NCBI RefSeq assembly: GCF_003206645.1
Contig: NZ_PZJP01000008.1
Coordinates: forward strand, 355,512 to 419,511
DNA length: 64,000 nucleotides
Reading direction: 5' to 3'
Source of the DNA: Salinicola aestuarinus
GTDB taxonomy: Bacteria; Pseudomonadota; Gammaproteobacteria; Pseudomonadales; Halomonadaceae
In this document: positions 1 to 9,129 of the stretch, piece by piece
Position numbering within the stretch: position 1 is the first letter of the stretch
Layout of the letters: each line of letters starts with the position of its first letter
The notes under the pieces: generated by a model
What the model saw: the letters and a program-made list of their open reading frames with translations, nothing else
What the model was told of the DNA's origin: nothing
Database searches by the model: none
Program-made: the position numbers and the translations under genes

Positions 1-657
1 CGGCACCAGCTTGCCGGCAACCTGGGAGATCCGCTTGATCCCACCGAGAATGACTGCGCCCGCCAGCACCATGATGACCAGACCCGTCACCCAGGCAGGA
101 ATACCGAAGGACGTCGTGAGCGCATCAGCCACCGAATTGGCCTGCACGGTATTGCCGATGCCGAAAGCCGCCACCGCACCGAAAAAGGCAAACATGCCTC
201 CCAGCCAGGCCCAGCGTTTACCCAGCCCGTTGCGGATGTAGTACATCGGACCGCCGACATGGTTGCCCTGCGAGTCCGTCTCACGGTAGCGCACTGCCAG
301 CACCGCCTCGGCGAACTTGGTGGCCATGCCGACAAGGGCGGTAAGCCACATCCAGAACACCGCGCCTGGCCCACCCAGTGCGATCGCCGTCGCGACGCCC
401 GCGATATTCCCCGTACCGATGGTCGCCGACAGCGCCGTCATTAGTGCATTAAAAGGAGAGATTTCACCCTGGTCGCGATCGCTCGATTCGCTGCTTCGCC
501 CCTTCCACAGCAGGCTGAAGCCCTCGCCAAGCTTGCGAATCGGCATCAGCCGGAGCCCGAACTGAAGGTAGAGCCCGACGCCGAACAGCAGAACCAGCAT
601 GACCGGTCCCCACACCACGCTGTTGATCGCACTGAAGAAAGAGTTGAGTAGTTCCAC
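1..657 (-). CDS. Sodium:alanine/glycine symporter (AgcS family), N-terminal part
   Basis: An inner-membrane secondary transporter of the alanine or glycine:cation symporter family, which imports small neutral amino acids with Na+. About 219 codons are present; the C-terminal half lies beyond the left edge. The visible part starts with a hydrophobic segment after a short N-terminus and carries the family-typical run with ALSATIGTGNIAGVATAIALG, then GGPMYYI. I chose a GTG start at 657, behind a GGTGGGG stretch, because no better ATG is in frame. It is divergent from gcvH, and one of two palindromes shared with the gcv side lies 328 bp upstream. Family assignment is confident; whether the substrate is glycine or alanine is inferred from context only. 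Confidence 0.85.
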   Translation of the reverse strand, partial: MELLNSFFSAINSVVWGPVMLVLLFGVGLYLQFGLRLMPIRKLGEGFSLLWKGRSSESSDRDQGEISPFNALMTALSATIGTGNIAGVATAIALGGPGAVFWMWLTALVGMATKFAEAVLAVRYRETDSQGNHVGGPMYYIRNGLGKRWAWLGGMFAFFGAVAAFGIGNTVQANSVADALTTSFGIPAWVTGLVIMVLAGAVILGGIKRISQVAGKLVP

Positions 658-984
658 GTTGCACCCCACCGTTTCGGTTGTTGTTGGTCCCGCCCGGCAT
701 CATCCAGCAGCGCTTGGTGCCGCGAGCGTCAGGCGGTGACTCGGGGCCCGTCGATAGCGCCAAGCGTCATTTATTAGCGCAAAAAGCGCGCTGAACGCAA
801 AGCGTCCGCGGAGAAAGGTGCCCATTATCTTTCACTGAAGCCTCATCGGTGACGTGGCAACCTCACAGCGCCGAACCGACGCTTCAACCAATCCCGGTCT
901 GTCATGGTCGAGGCCAGCCACAAACCCAGTGCCCCGGATGGCAGACCTTCAGCAAGGTGACTCACCTTAACCAACCGCTTCATT

Positions 985-1000
985 GTTTCCAATACGAAAC
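985..1000. promoter_or_regulatory. Palindromic operator candidate, distal copy
   Basis: GTTTCCAATACGAAAC. Its reverse complement matches the copy at 1291-1306 in 15 of 16 positions, and each is close to an inverted repeat GTTTC-N6-GAAAC. It sits 328 bp upstream of the agcS start and 311 bp upstream of gcvH. A shared operator is inferred; the regulator is unknown. Confidence 0.55.
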
Positions 1001-1290
1001 AAGGGACTGAGGCTCATGGGCCTTCGACGTGCGAGCCGCAGACGCCCAGCCCTCACCGCCTACCTGACACCATCCGCCTTTACGAACTGCCGCGGGTGCG
1101 GAATTCAGCGCCCTGCAAGAATTGGAACCCGCTCGATCTGGACGCCGGCGACATCAGGGTTCAACCTAAAGTCGCGTGCCTCGTTACGGGTCGCTCGATG
1201 CAGCGCACCGCAGGATAAGCTCGAGATTTGGTATCCCAATTCAGGCTCCCTTAGTGCATAATGCTGCTAAAATTTCATCATTTGATAAAC

Positions 1291-1306
1291 GTTTCGTATA
1301 GGAAAC
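1291..1306. promoter_or_regulatory. Palindromic operator candidate overlapping the gcvH ribosome-binding site
   Basis: GTTTCGTATAGGAAAC ends four bases before the gcvH ATG and contains the AGGA that serves as its Shine-Dalgarno sequence. A protein bound here would block late transcription initiation or elongation; alternatively the sequence acts in the mRNA. It pairs with the copy at 985-1000. Confidence 0.6.
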
Positions 1307-1310
1307 TTCC

Positions 1311-1712
1311 ATGAGCGAAATTCCCAACAAACTGCTCTACACCGACAGCCACGAATGGGTTCTCGACCACGGTGACGGTAGCGTCACCGTCGGCATTACC
1401 GATCACGCCCAGGAAGCCCTGGGTGACGTGGTGTTCGTCGAGTTGCCGGAAGCCGGACGTGAAGTCGACGCAGGTGACGAATTTGGCGTCATCGAATCGG
1501 TAAAGGCGGCATCCGATCTGTATGCGCCACTGGGCGGCGAAATCATCGAAGTCAACGAAACCCTCGAAGATGCGCCCGAAACCGTCAACGATTCGCCCTA
1601 CAGCGACGGCTGGATTCTCAAGCTCAAACTGTCGGATCAGGCCGAGCTCGAGTCACTCATGGACGCTGATGCCTACGCGGATCTCATCGCGGCCGAGCAG
1701 GACGACGACTAA
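1311..1712 (+). CDS. gcvH: Glycine cleavage system H protein
   Basis: The lipoyl carrier of the glycine cleavage system. It shuttles the aminomethyl group from GcvP to GcvT and is re-oxidised by lipoamide dehydrogenase. The protein has 133 residues, the usual length for the family, with the lipoylated lysine at about residue 65 in ESVKAAS. The start ATG follows AGGA at good spacing. gcvP follows in the same direction after about 100 bases containing a strong hairpin. No gcvT is next to it, unlike the common gcvTHP order, so the T protein must be encoded elsewhere. Control through the flanking palindromes is inferred. Confidence 0.97.
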   Translation: MSEIPNKLLYTDSHEWVLDHGDGSVTVGITDHAQEALGDVVFVELPEAGREVDAGDEFGVIESVKAASDLYAPLGGEIIEVNETLEDAPETVNDSPYSDGWILKLKLSDQAELESLMDADAYADLIAAEQDDD

Positions 1713-1733
1713 AACCGATCCCTCGGCCCACGG

Positions 1734-1756
1734 GCCGCCAGCCATTGGCTGGCGGC
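1734..1756 (+). other. Intercistronic hairpin gcvH-gcvP
   Basis: A perfect 10-bp stem GCCGCCAGCC / GGCTGGCGGC with a 3-base loop. No T-run follows, so it is not an obvious intrinsic terminator. It could stabilise the gcvH 3' end or lower gcvP expression relative to gcvH. Confidence 0.6.
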
Positions 1757-1809
1757 GCCTGCAATACCCTGCGTTTTCCTTTCCTCTGCCACTCTCGCTG
1801 GACTCGATC

Positions 1810-4722
1810 ATGCCCTCCGATTCTCGTACGCTCGCCGAGCTGGCCAATCATGAAGACTTCCTGACACGTCATAACGGCCCCAGCCGCAGCGACGTAGCCA
1901 ACATGCTGTCGACACTCGACCTATCGTCGATCACATCGCTCGTCGAACGCACCATTCCCGCTGCGATTCGACTGGATCGCGAGCTTGCACTGGATGGGCC
2001 GCGTGGCGAGTCAGAAGCGCTGGACTACCTCCGCGGCCTCGCGCGTCAGAACAAGGTCTTCAAGAGCTACATTGGTCAGGGCTATCACCCGACGCACTTG
2101 CCGGCGGTGATCCAGCGTAACGTGCTCGAGAATCCCGGTTGGTACACCGCCTACACCCCTTACCAGCCGGAGATCGCACAGGGCAGACTCGAGGGGCTGC
2201 TCAACTTCCAGCAGATGGTGACCGACCTCACCGGGATGACGATCGCCAACGCCTCGCTGCTCGACGAAGCGACAGCCGCTGCCGAGGCGATGGCGCTCTG
2301 CCGACGCTCGAACAAGAAGCACAAGAGCAATCGCTTCTTCGTCGCCGACGACGTGCTCCCGCAGACGCTCGATGTGCTTCGAACGCGTGCGGCGTACCTG
2401 GGTTTCGAACTGGTGATAGCACCGGCCGAGTCGGTTGCTGATCATGACGTCTTCGGGGCGCTCCTACAGTACCCCGGCGTCGATGGCGGCATCGACGACC
2501 TTGAAGCGCGTATCCGCGACGCCAAGTCGAATCAGACCATGACCTGTGTCGCGGCGGATCTGATGAGCCTGGTATTGCTGAAAGCACCGGGCGAAATGGG
2601 CGCGGACATCGTGCTGGGCAGCGCGCAGCGTTTCGGCGTCCCGATGGGTTACGGCGGCCCGCACGCGGCCTATTTCGCCGTGAGCGATGCGCTCAAGCGC
2701 TCGCTACCCGGGCGGGTCATCGGTGTCTCACGTGACAGCCGGGGCCGTCCGGCCCTTCGGATGGCGATGCAGACGCGCGAGCAGCACATCCGGCGAGAGA
2801 AGGCGACCTCCAACATCTGTACCGCGCAGGCCCTGCTCGCCAACATTGCAGGCTTCTACGCCGTCTACCATGGCGCTGCCGGACTTCGCACCATCGCCGG
2901 ACGCATTCATCGGCTCACGACGCTACTGGCTCACGGCCTGCGCCAGCACGGTATCGCGTTGAAAAACGAAAGCTGGTTCGACACGTTGACCCTGACCGGT
3001 GTCGATAGCCATCGGATTCACGGGCGCGCCATGACCCGCGAAGTGAATCTTCGCTACCCCCAGGACGGTGAAGTCGGCGTGAGTCTCAACGAGACGACCA
3101 CGGCGGCGGATCTGGCCGAGCTCTTGGACGTTCTCATCGGCGATGAGCACGGGCTGAGCGTCGGTGAACTCGATCGCGCGCTGATTGAGCGTGGTGACAA
3201 TAGGGGTGACAGCGCCATTCCTGCCGCCTATCGGCGCAACAGCGACTTCCTGACCCACCCGAATTTCAGCCGTTTCCATAGCGAAACGGAGATGCTGCGC
3301 TATCTGAAGCGGCTCGAGAATCGCGATCTCTCCCTGACGCACGCGATGATCCCGCTGGGCTCCTGCACGATGAAGTTGAACGCCACCAGTGAAATGGTGC
3401 CGATCACCTGGCCCGAATTCTCCAACATTCACCCCTTCGCGCCGGCCGATCAGGTCAGCGGCTATCGTCAAATGATCACCGAGCTCAGCGATTTCCTGAT
3501 CGAGATCACCGGCTACGATGCGCTGTCGATGCAGCCCAACTCCGGCGCTCAGGGCGAGTATGCCGGCCTGGTGGCGATCAGGCGCTACCAGGCCGCCATC
3601 GGCGAGGGACATCGTGACATCTGTCTCATCCCCAGCTCGGCGCATGGCACGAACCCGGCATCGGCCGCGATGGCCCAGATGAAGGTGGTCGTCGTGGAGT
3701 GTGATAAAGACGGCAATATCGACATGGCCGACCTGCGCGCCAAGGCTGAGAAACATAGCGACGCGCTCTCGGCGATCATGCTGACCTACCCGTCCACCCA
3801 CGGTGTCTTCGAAGAGAACGTTCGTGACGCCTGCGCCCTGGTGCATGACAACGGCGGGCAGGTCTATATCGACGGCGCCAACATGAATGCTCAGGTTGGA
3901 CTGTGCCGTCCGGGGGACTTCGGCGGCGACGTCTCGCACCTGAACCTGCACAAGACGTTCTGTATTCCCCACGGCGGCGGCGGCCCGGGGATGGGCCCGA
4001 TCGGCGTCAAAGCGCATCTTGCACCGCACCTGCCCAATCATGTCGTCACGCCGATCCACGGCGTCGAGAAAAGCTCCGGAGCCGTCGCGGCGGCGGCGTT
4101 CGGCAGCGCCTCCATCCTTCCGATCTCGTGGGCCTACATCAAGATGATGGGCGCCCGGGGGCTGCGCGAGGCAACGGAACTGGCAATTCTCAACGCCAAC
4201 TACGTCGCCCACCGCCTGTCGGGGCACTACTCGGTCCTTTACAAAGGGGCCAATGGCACCGTCGCCCACGAGTGCATTCTCGATGTCCGACCGCTGAAGG
4301 CCGCGAGTGGCATTACCGAGGAAGACATCGCCAAGCGGTTGATGGACTACGGCTTTCACGCACCGACCATGTCGTTCCCGGTGGCCGGCACGTTGATGGT
4401 CGAGCCTACGGAATCCGAGTCACGTTATGAGCTGGATCGTTTCTGCGATGCCATGATCGCGATTCGCGAAGAGATCCGCCGTGTCGAATCCGGGGAGTGG
4501 TCGAAAACCGACAATCCGCTGGCGCTGGCGCCGCACACGCAGCAGGACATCATCGACGAGACATGGGATCGCCCGTACTCCCGCGAACTCGGCGTATTTC
4601 CGATGCAAGCGGTACGCGATGCCAAATACTGGCCGGCGGTGAACCGCGTCGACAACGTCTATGGCGACCGCAACCTGATCTGCAGCTGCCCACCGATCGA
4701 CGTCTATCGAGACAGCGAGTGA
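1810..4722 (+). CDS. gcvP: Glycine dehydrogenase (decarboxylating), P protein
   Basis: A PLP enzyme that decarboxylates glycine and passes the methylamine to the GcvH lipoyl arm. From ATG 1810 it has 970 residues, matching the fused single-chain P protein (E. coli 957). The N-terminal GcvP domain contains a HNGPSRSD motif and the C-terminal half carries the PLP lysine at about residue 715 in [15 protein letters not shown]. The reading frame is open further upstream into gcvH, but the start at 1810 gives the family-typical N-terminus ([11 protein letters not shown]). No good Shine-Dalgarno sequence precedes it, so translation may depend on gcvH. A strong hairpin follows the stop. Confidence 0.97.
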   Translation: MPSDSRTLAELANHEDFLTRHNGPSRSDVANMLSTLDLSSITSLVERTIPAAIRLDRELALDGPRGESEALDYLRGLARQNKVFKSYIGQGYHPTHLPAVIQRNVLENPGWYTAYTPYQPEIAQGRLEGLLNFQQMVTDLTGMTIANASLLDEATAAAEAMALCRRSNKKHKSNRFFVADDVLPQTLDVLRTRAAYLGFELVIAPAESVADHDVFGALLQYPGVDGGIDDLEARIRDAKSNQTMTCVAADLMSLVLLKAPGEMGADIVLGSAQRFGVPMGYGGPHAAYFAVSDALKRSLPGRVIGVSRDSRGRPALRMAMQTREQHIRREKATSNICTAQALLANIAGFYAVYHGAAGLRTIAGRIHRLTTLLAHGLRQHGIALKNESWFDTLTLTGVDSHRIHGRAMTREVNLRYPQDGEVGVSLNETTTAADLAELLDVLIGDEHGLSVGELDRALIERGDNRGDSAIPAAYRRNSDFLTHPNFSRFHSETEMLRYLKRLENRDLSLTHAMIPLGSCTMKLNATSEMVPITWPEFSNIHPFAPADQVSGYRQMITELSDFLIEITGYDALSMQPNSGAQGEYAGLVAIRRYQAAIGEGHRDICLIPSSAHGTNPASAAMAQMKVVVVECDKDGNIDMADLRAKAEKHSDALSAIMLTYPSTHGVFEENVRDACALVHDNGGQVYIDGANMNAQVGLCRPGDFGGDVSHLNLHKTFCIPHGGGGPGMGPIGVKAHLAPHLPNHVVTPIHGVEKSSGAVAAAAFGSASILPISWAYIKMMGARGLREATELAILNANYVAHRLSGHYSVLYKGANGTVAHECILDVRPLKAASGITEEDIAKRLMDYGFHAPTMSFPVAGTLMVEPTESESRYELDRFCDAMIAIREEIRRVESGEWSKTDNPLALAPHTQQDIIDETWDRPYSRELGVFPMQAVRDAKYWPAVNRVDNVYGDRNLICSCPPIDVYRDSE

Positions 4723-4755
4723 ACGGCGACGGCGTCGCCTAATGGCCGGATAGGC

Positions 4756-4784
4756 CAGCGGCCGCCCTCCCCGGGCGGCCGCTG
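4756..4784. terminator. Hairpin between convergent gcvP and lysR-type gene
   Basis: A 12-bp perfect stem CAGCGGCCGCCC / GGGCGGCCGCTG with a 5-base loop, lying between two convergent genes. A T-run is absent on both strands, so it may be a weak or Rho-assisted bidirectional terminator. Confidence 0.6.
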
Positions 4785-4812
4785 ACGTTGGGCGGTGGGA
4801 GAGCCTTGAGTC

Positions 4813-5733
4813 TTAGGTCCCTTCCAGCGACGGCAGCTCGCTGTAACCGTAGAGTGAATTGAGCCGCTGCTGACGAAAGGTATCCAGAAGCTGACGATAA
4901 CGCTTAGGGAGCGCCACATCGCGCCGGGCAACCAGGTAGAGCGTTTCGTAGACGGGCTGAGGCAGCGACAGTTCCTTGACCTGGCGCTGCCAGGGCGATG
5001 TCTCCAGAACGGGCCGCGGCACGACCGTGAACCCTAGTCCCCGCGCCACGGCGTCGAGCACCTGACCGACTTCATTGGTGAAGCCGCGCCGCGGGAAGCG
5101 ACTCATGCCACGGAATTCGTCGGCGAAGTTCTGCTTGAGCACCAGGCTGGCGTTGGCTTCACCGTCGTTGTAGTTAACGAAGCCCAGAGCCAACAGCTCA
5201 CCAAAGGTGGTACCAGCGAAATCGGCGGGGACAACCACACAGAGTGGCTCCTGATGCCACGCCTGACACTCGAGTTCGGCATGCTTGGCGACGTCAGTGG
5301 CAATCCCCACGTCGAGGCGCCCTGCCGCCACCTCCTGAGCGATATCGCGGTTGAATGCGAAGCTGTAATTGACCGTAAGGCCCGGATACATCTGCTGGTA
5401 GCCGAGCAGAAACGGATAGAACATCAGACCGACGCTACCCGGGGAGGCGATACGACACTCTCCACTATCGGCGGAGTCATCGTCCAGCGAGTGGCGAAAC
5501 TGCTCGTGCTCGGCGAAAAGCTTCACCGCGTAGTCATAGGTGCGACGGCCCGCCTCGGTGAGCGTAAACCGCCGACCATGACGGTTGAGCAGCGAACGCG
5601 CGACATACTCCTCGAGTTTTCTCACGTGCTGACTCACGCCGGGCTGGGTCATCTCCAGCTTGCGCGCAGTCTGGGTGAAGCTGCCGGTTTCGACGAGCAT
5701 CATGAAGGTACGAAAGTACTGGGCGTTGAACAT
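4813..5733 (-). CDS. LysR-family transcriptional regulator
   Basis: 306 residues with the LysR layout: a winged HTH at about residues 4-62 (TARKLEMTQPGVSQHVRKLE) followed by a periplasmic-binding-like effector domain from about residue 90. It is a cytoplasmic DNA-binding regulator whose effector and targets I cannot name. It is convergent with gcvP and points away from yfcL, so the usual divergent-target rule gives no clear partner. The start ATG at 5733 gives the canonical N-terminus FNAQYFRTFMMLVETGSFT. The palindromes near gcvH are not classical LysR T-N11-A sites, so I do not link them to this protein. Confidence 0.92.
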   Translation of the reverse strand: MFNAQYFRTFMMLVETGSFTQTARKLEMTQPGVSQHVRKLEEYVARSLLNRHGRRFTLTEAGRRTYDYAVKLFAEHEQFRHSLDDDSADSGECRIASPGSVGLMFYPFLLGYQQMYPGLTVNYSFAFNRDIAQEVAAGRLDVGIATDVAKHAELECQAWHQEPLCVVVPADFAGTTFGELLALGFVNYNDGEANASLVLKQNFADEFRGMSRFPRRGFTNEVGQVLDAVARGLGFTVVPRPVLETSPWQRQVKELSLPQPVYETLYLVARRDVALPKRYRQLLDTFRQQRLNSLYGYSELPSLEGT

Positions 5734-5963
5734 GAGACAGGGGGTTACTCGGACTGGACGGCAGCCGATCGTTGGGCATTGCCGTTGGAAACAATGGCGT
5801 GAAGATAACGGCTGCTTCTACGCTTCAGGCGGGGAAATCATAGCAATTTATACGAACGCTCGCACCGCGACGTCGGCGGGGGTAGCCACAGCGGGCCGCT
5901 CTGCCCCTCTGGAAAGCCCGTGTTAACATTCGAGCCAACCTCACTCAGGAGACACCGAGCACC

Positions 5964-6251
5964 ATGTCCGACCCCTTTGCTCAGCGTGCCACCGCGGTGC
6001 AGCGCACGCTGCTCGCCATGGAAGAGAAAGCCGACGACGACCAGCTGTTCGCACTGGGCTACATGATTCCCCAGATCGGTCTGGTCCAGGAGATGGCCGA
6101 CTACGACCCGCAGGCAGTCGTCGCCGAAGACTTCGACGCGACCTACTGGGAGTGGCTCGAGGGGACCTTCACGCAGGACAACATGAGCGACGCCGACCGC
6201 GAGCAGATCGCGTCTCTTTGGCGCACCGCGCTGACCCGCATCGATCACTGA
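5964..6251 (+). CDS. yfcL: YfcL family protein
   Basis: A 95-residue acidic protein resembling E. coli YfcL (about 92 residues) in length and in the core motif DDQLFALGYMIPQIGL. No biochemical function is established for the family. It has no signal peptide or membrane segment and is expected to be cytoplasmic. A purine-rich AGGAGA stretch precedes the start. ppnN follows after 23 bases in the same direction, so the two are likely co-transcribed. Confidence 0.75.
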   Translation: MSDPFAQRATAVQRTLLAMEEKADDDQLFALGYMIPQIGLVQEMADYDPQAVVAEDFDATYWEWLEGTFTQDNMSDADREQIASLWRTALTRIDH

Positions 6252-6274
6252 TCTTTTTTCGCCCGAGGATAGTC

Positions 6275-7639
6275 ATGCCCGAAACGCTCTCGACCATCGT
6301 CTCTCCCGAGGGAAGCCTCGAAATTCTCTCGCAGTCGGAGGTCAATCGCCTTCGCGACACCTCGGGAAGTGGCCTACACGATCTCCTTCGCCGTTGCGCC
6401 CTGGCGATTCTGAACTGCGACACGCCGACCGACGATGGCCTCGCCGTGATGGAAGCCTATCGAGACTTCGACATCGAGGTACTCCAGCAGGATCGCGGCA
6501 TTCGCTTGAAGCTCTCCAACGCCCCGTCATGCGCGTTCGTCGACGGCCGAATGATTCGCGGCATCCGCGAGCAGCTATCCGCGGTGCTGCGGGATATCGT
6601 TTACGTCTACAACGAGATTCAGAACAACCCGCGGTTCGACCTCGACACGAACGAAGGCTCGACCAATGCTGTCTTCCACATCCTGCGTAACGCCGGTACC
6701 TTGCGCACCGCGCAGGAACCCAATCTGGTGGTGTGCTGGGGCGGGCATTCGATCACCCGGGAGGAGTACGACTACACCAAAAGCGTCGGCTACCACATGG
6801 GGCTGCGCGGGATGGATATCTGTACCGGCTGCGGGCCGGGTGCCATGAAGGGCCCGATGAAGGGCGCGAATCTGGCGCACGCCAAACAGCGTCGGCATGA
6901 TAGCCGCTACCTCGGGATCTCCGAGCCGGGGATCATCGCCGCCGAGTCTCCCAACCCTATCGTCAACGAACTTGTCATCATGCCGGACATCGAGAAGCGC
7001 CTCGAGGCCTTCGTCCGTGTCGGGCACGGCATCGTGGTGTTTCCCGGCGGCGTCGGCACCGCCGAAGAGATTCTCTATCTGCTGGGCATTCTCGCGCACC
7101 CCGACAATCGCGAGATTCCCTTTCCGGTCATTTTCACCGGTCCGGAGAGCGCGCGTGACTACTTCGAGCGTATCGATGAATTCCTTCGCTATACCCTGGG
7201 CGACGAGGTGGCGCAGTTTTACCGCATCGTGATCGACGACCCCGCAAGCGTCGCCCAGCAGATGCGAGAGGCGATTGGCGAGGTCGCCAAGTTCCGTCGA
7301 GAGCAGGACGACGCCTTTTACTTCAACTGGCGGCTGACGATCGAGCGCAGCTTTCAACAGCCCTTCGAGCCGACCCACGAGGCGATGGCATCGCTGGCGC
7401 TGCACCGGGAACAGCCGCGTCACGAGCTTGCGGCGAACCTGCGCCGGGCCTTCTCAGGTATCGTTGCAGGCAACGTCAAGGAAAGTGGCGTTCGCGCCAT
7501 CGCCGCGCGGGGGCCGTTTCAGTTACACGCCGAGCCCCAGCTGATGAAACGTCTCGATTCGCTGCTGACCTCATTCGTCGCGCAGGGTCGGATGAAGCTG
7601 CCGGGGAAGGAGTACGTGCCCTGCTACACCTTGGGCTGA
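6275..7639 (+). CDS. ppnN: Pyrimidine/purine nucleotide 5'-monophosphate nucleosidase PpnN (YgdH)
   Basis: A nucleotide nucleosidase of the LOG (lysine decarboxylase-like) family, which splits nucleoside monophosphates into base and ribose 5-phosphate. In E. coli it is stimulated by (p)ppGpp. From ATG 6275 it has 454 residues, equal to E. coli PpnN. The Rossmann-like core carries PGGVGTAEE at about residues 257-265, the LOG signature that binds phosphate, with a GCGPGAMKG stretch before it. An extended N-terminal domain distinguishes it from short LOG proteins. The window also encodes RelA, a source of its known allosteric effector. A strong hairpin follows. Confidence 0.93.
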   Translation: MPETLSTIVSPEGSLEILSQSEVNRLRDTSGSGLHDLLRRCALAILNCDTPTDDGLAVMEAYRDFDIEVLQQDRGIRLKLSNAPSCAFVDGRMIRGIREQLSAVLRDIVYVYNEIQNNPRFDLDTNEGSTNAVFHILRNAGTLRTAQEPNLVVCWGGHSITREEYDYTKSVGYHMGLRGMDICTGCGPGAMKGPMKGANLAHAKQRRHDSRYLGISEPGIIAAESPNPIVNELVIMPDIEKRLEAFVRVGHGIVVFPGGVGTAEEILYLLGILAHPDNREIPFPVIFTGPESARDYFERIDEFLRYTLGDEVAQFYRIVIDDPASVAQQMREAIGEVAKFRREQDDAFYFNWRLTIERSFQQPFEPTHEAMASLALHREQPRHELAANLRRAFSGIVAGNVKESGVRAIAARGPFQLHAEPQLMKRLDSLLTSFVAQGRMKLPGKEYVPCYTLG

Positions 7640-7720
7640 CCGGGGCGAGCCGCCGTTGGCCTGTCGGCCGCAGTGGCCATCCCCTCAGACGCGGCGTCAT
7701 CAACGCGGCGGTTGAATGCA

Positions 7721-7749
7721 GAACGGCGAGCCATGCTGGCTCGCCGTTC
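7721..7749. terminator. Bidirectional hairpin terminator after ppnN
   Basis: A perfect 13-bp stem GAACGGCGAGCCA / TGGCTCGCCGTTC with a 3-base loop between convergent ppnN and the 7792-8163 gene. Only a short T-rich tail follows on the + strand. Confidence 0.7.
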
Positions 7750-7791
7750 TCACGTTCTGATCGCGCGGTGCTCGCGCTACCGGTGTGTGAA

Positions 7792-8163
7792 CTAGCGCCG
7801 TTCGCGCCAAAGCCGAGACACCGCATGCAGCAGCAAGCCTAGGGCCGCCCCCTGCGAGGCCACTTGCGTCCAGATCACCGCGCCGCTCTGGGTCGCCTGC
7901 CAGACAGTCATCAGTACGTATCCGCCCATAAAGCAGATCGCCAGCCATTTCAGCGCCCCCGGGCATTTGGCTCGCTCGTTCCCCTGCATCATCCGCCAGA
8001 AGACGGTGAGCGCAATAGTGACGGCTGCCAGCAAGATGAGCAGCAGAATCAGGCGCGTGTCGTCACGCACGACCCAGTACCTCGGCAGCGACGAGAGCAT
8101 GACTGCCGCGAGACCCGCGAGGACGCTCCAGCGGGTCGCCGTGAAGGGAACGGGGCGTGTCAT
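7792..8163 (-). CDS. Small integral membrane protein of unknown function
   Basis: About 123 residues with four predicted hydrophobic segments (near residues 12-28, 37-56, 70-88 and 98-114) and a basic C-terminus ending RLWRERR, suggesting a cytoplasmic tail. I do not recognise a family. ATG 8163 is the preferred start; a GTG at 8178 would overlap the flavodoxin stop. It lies 11 bases downstream of the flavodoxin gene on the same strand, so the two probably share a transcript. A redox or electron-transfer partnership is only suggested by that linkage. Confidence 0.7.
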   Translation of the reverse strand: MTRPVPFTATRWSVLAGLAAVMLSSLPRYWVVRDDTRLILLLILLAAVTIALTVFWRMMQGNERAKCPGALKWLAICFMGGYVLMTVWQATQSGAVIWTQVASQGAALGLLLHAVSRLWRERR

Positions 8164-8174
8164 CTCGTGACCAC

Positions 8175-8636
8175 TCACTGCGAAAGCCCCTGCGTCTCTA
8201 TCCAGGACTCGGCCCACGGAAGCGCTGCATCATCCGCCATGAAGGTCTCCATGGCATCAATCTCCAGTCGCTCACCCAGCCGTTGCGCACCGAGGTCTTC
8301 CAGAATGGCGTCGAGCGCGCGTCCGGAGCCACAGAAGGTGTCCGCATACGAGCTGTCTCCGAGCGCAATGAGACCGTAGCGTAGCCCAGTCAGGCTCGGC
8401 GGAGTCGACTTCAATTCACGTACAAACGGCACCAGATCGCCGGGGAAATCGCCACTTCCGGTAGTCGATAGGCAGAACAGGGCCAGCGCCGGCATGGGCT
8501 CGACCAGATCGCCAAGCCCAGGTTTGTCGAGGATCGAAACGTCGTATCCCGCTCGCTCGAACAAGGGCGCTATCTGTTCGGCAACGTCCAGGGCACCGCC
8601 GTAGACCGTTCCGACGTAGATATTCATCTTCGGCAT
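8175..8636 (-). CDS. Flavodoxin-like protein (MioC/YqcA type)
   Basis: A short-chain FMN-binding electron carrier, about 153 residues from ATG 8636. The N-terminal phosphate loop TVYGGA follows the first beta strand, and STTGSGDFP and ALGDSSYADTFCG correspond to the two isoalloxazine loops. The size and loops fit MioC or YqcA rather than long-chain FldA. Candidate starts are GTG 8642, ATG 8636 and ATG 8627; none has a clear Shine-Dalgarno sequence. A membrane protein follows directly. Confidence 0.85.
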   Translation of the reverse strand: MPKMNIYVGTVYGGALDVAEQIAPLFERAGYDVSILDKPGLGDLVEPMPALALFCLSTTGSGDFPGDLVPFVRELKSTPPSLTGLRYGLIALGDSSYADTFCGSGRALDAILEDLGAQRLGERLEIDAMETFMADDAALPWAESWIETQGLSQ

Positions 8637-8736
8637 AGACACGCTTCACAGATCAAGAATGGGGCCAGCAGCTTAGCACAGCGATCCCGCGGCCTCAGCC
8701 GTGATCCGGCGTCATCCTGGCCGTTACGCACCGACA

Positions 8737-8776
8737 TAAAAAAACCGCCTACCGGCAACGAGCCGGCGGGCGGTTT
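8737..8776 (-). terminator. Rho-independent terminator of the thrS-ihfA operon
   Basis: Reading the minus strand: AAACCGCC-CGCCGGC stem, TCGTT loop, GCCGG-TAGGCGGTTT return arm with one mismatch, then an unbroken T-run. It lies 18 bases after the ihfA stop, ending the translation operon. Confidence 0.9.
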
Positions 8777-8794
8777 GATCATGCCAAAGTGACG

Positions 8795-9103
8795 TCACTC
8801 CTGCTGAAGCTCTCCATCGAAACTCTCGACCTTCGCCTTGAGTTTCTGGCCCGGCCGGAAAGTCACGACGCGACGTGCAGAGATGGGAATCTCCTCGCCC
8901 GTCTTCGGGTTCCGGCCGGGGCGCTCTCGCTTGTCGCGGAGATCGAAGTTGCCGAAACCGGATAGCTTGACCTGCTCGTTCTCACGCAGGCAGCCACGGA
9001 TCTCTTCGAAAAATGTCTCCACCATGAACTTGGCTTCCCGCTTCGAGAACCCGAGCTCGGAATGGAGATGTTCCGCCAGTTCAGCTTTGGTCAGCGCTCC
9101 CAT
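8795..9103 (-). CDS. ihfA: Integration host factor alpha subunit
   Basis: One subunit of the IHF heterodimer that bends DNA sharply at specific sites. From ATG 9103 it has 102 residues (E. coli 99), with the family N-terminus [20 protein letters not shown] and the minor-groove arm around [13 protein letters not shown]. An upstream start at 9133 would overlap pheT and add residues foreign to the family. It is the last gene of the operon, 26 bases after pheT, as in many gammaproteobacteria, and is followed by a strong terminator. Confidence 0.96.
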   Translation of the reverse strand: MGALTKAELAEHLHSELGFSKREAKFMVETFFEEIRGCLRENEQVKLSGFGNFDLRDKRERPGRNPKTGEEIPISARRVVTFRPGQKLKAKVESFDGELQQE

Positions 9104-9129
9104 GATCGCTCCTTGCGCGAAATGACAGA

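Larger units (their letters stand above)
658..1310. other. Divergent intergenic region agcS / gcvH
   Basis: About 650 bases between two divergent glycine-related genes. I see two near-identical palindromes (985-1000 and 1291-1306) and no convincing gene. A 92-codon frame at 983-1261 has an Arg/Ser/Pro-rich product typical of noncoding high-GC DNA. The conserved core of a glycine riboswitch is not visible. AT-rich hexamers resembling -10 boxes occur at 1257-1262 and 1268-1273, but neither has a matching -35. Confidence 0.6.

Noticed and set aside
983-1261. 92-codon frame between agcS and gcvH
   Set aside because: Low-complexity Arg/Ser/Pro product, no ribosome site, and the frame begins inside the palindrome at 985-1000.
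658-1310. Possible glycine riboswitch upstream of gcvH
   Set aside because: The conserved paired aptamer cores are not recognisable; palindromes give a simpler regulatory explanation.
2923-4359. 478-codon open frame antisense to gcvP
   Set aside because: It lies fully inside gcvP on the other strand; such frames are common in high-GC DNA, and the product resembles no family.
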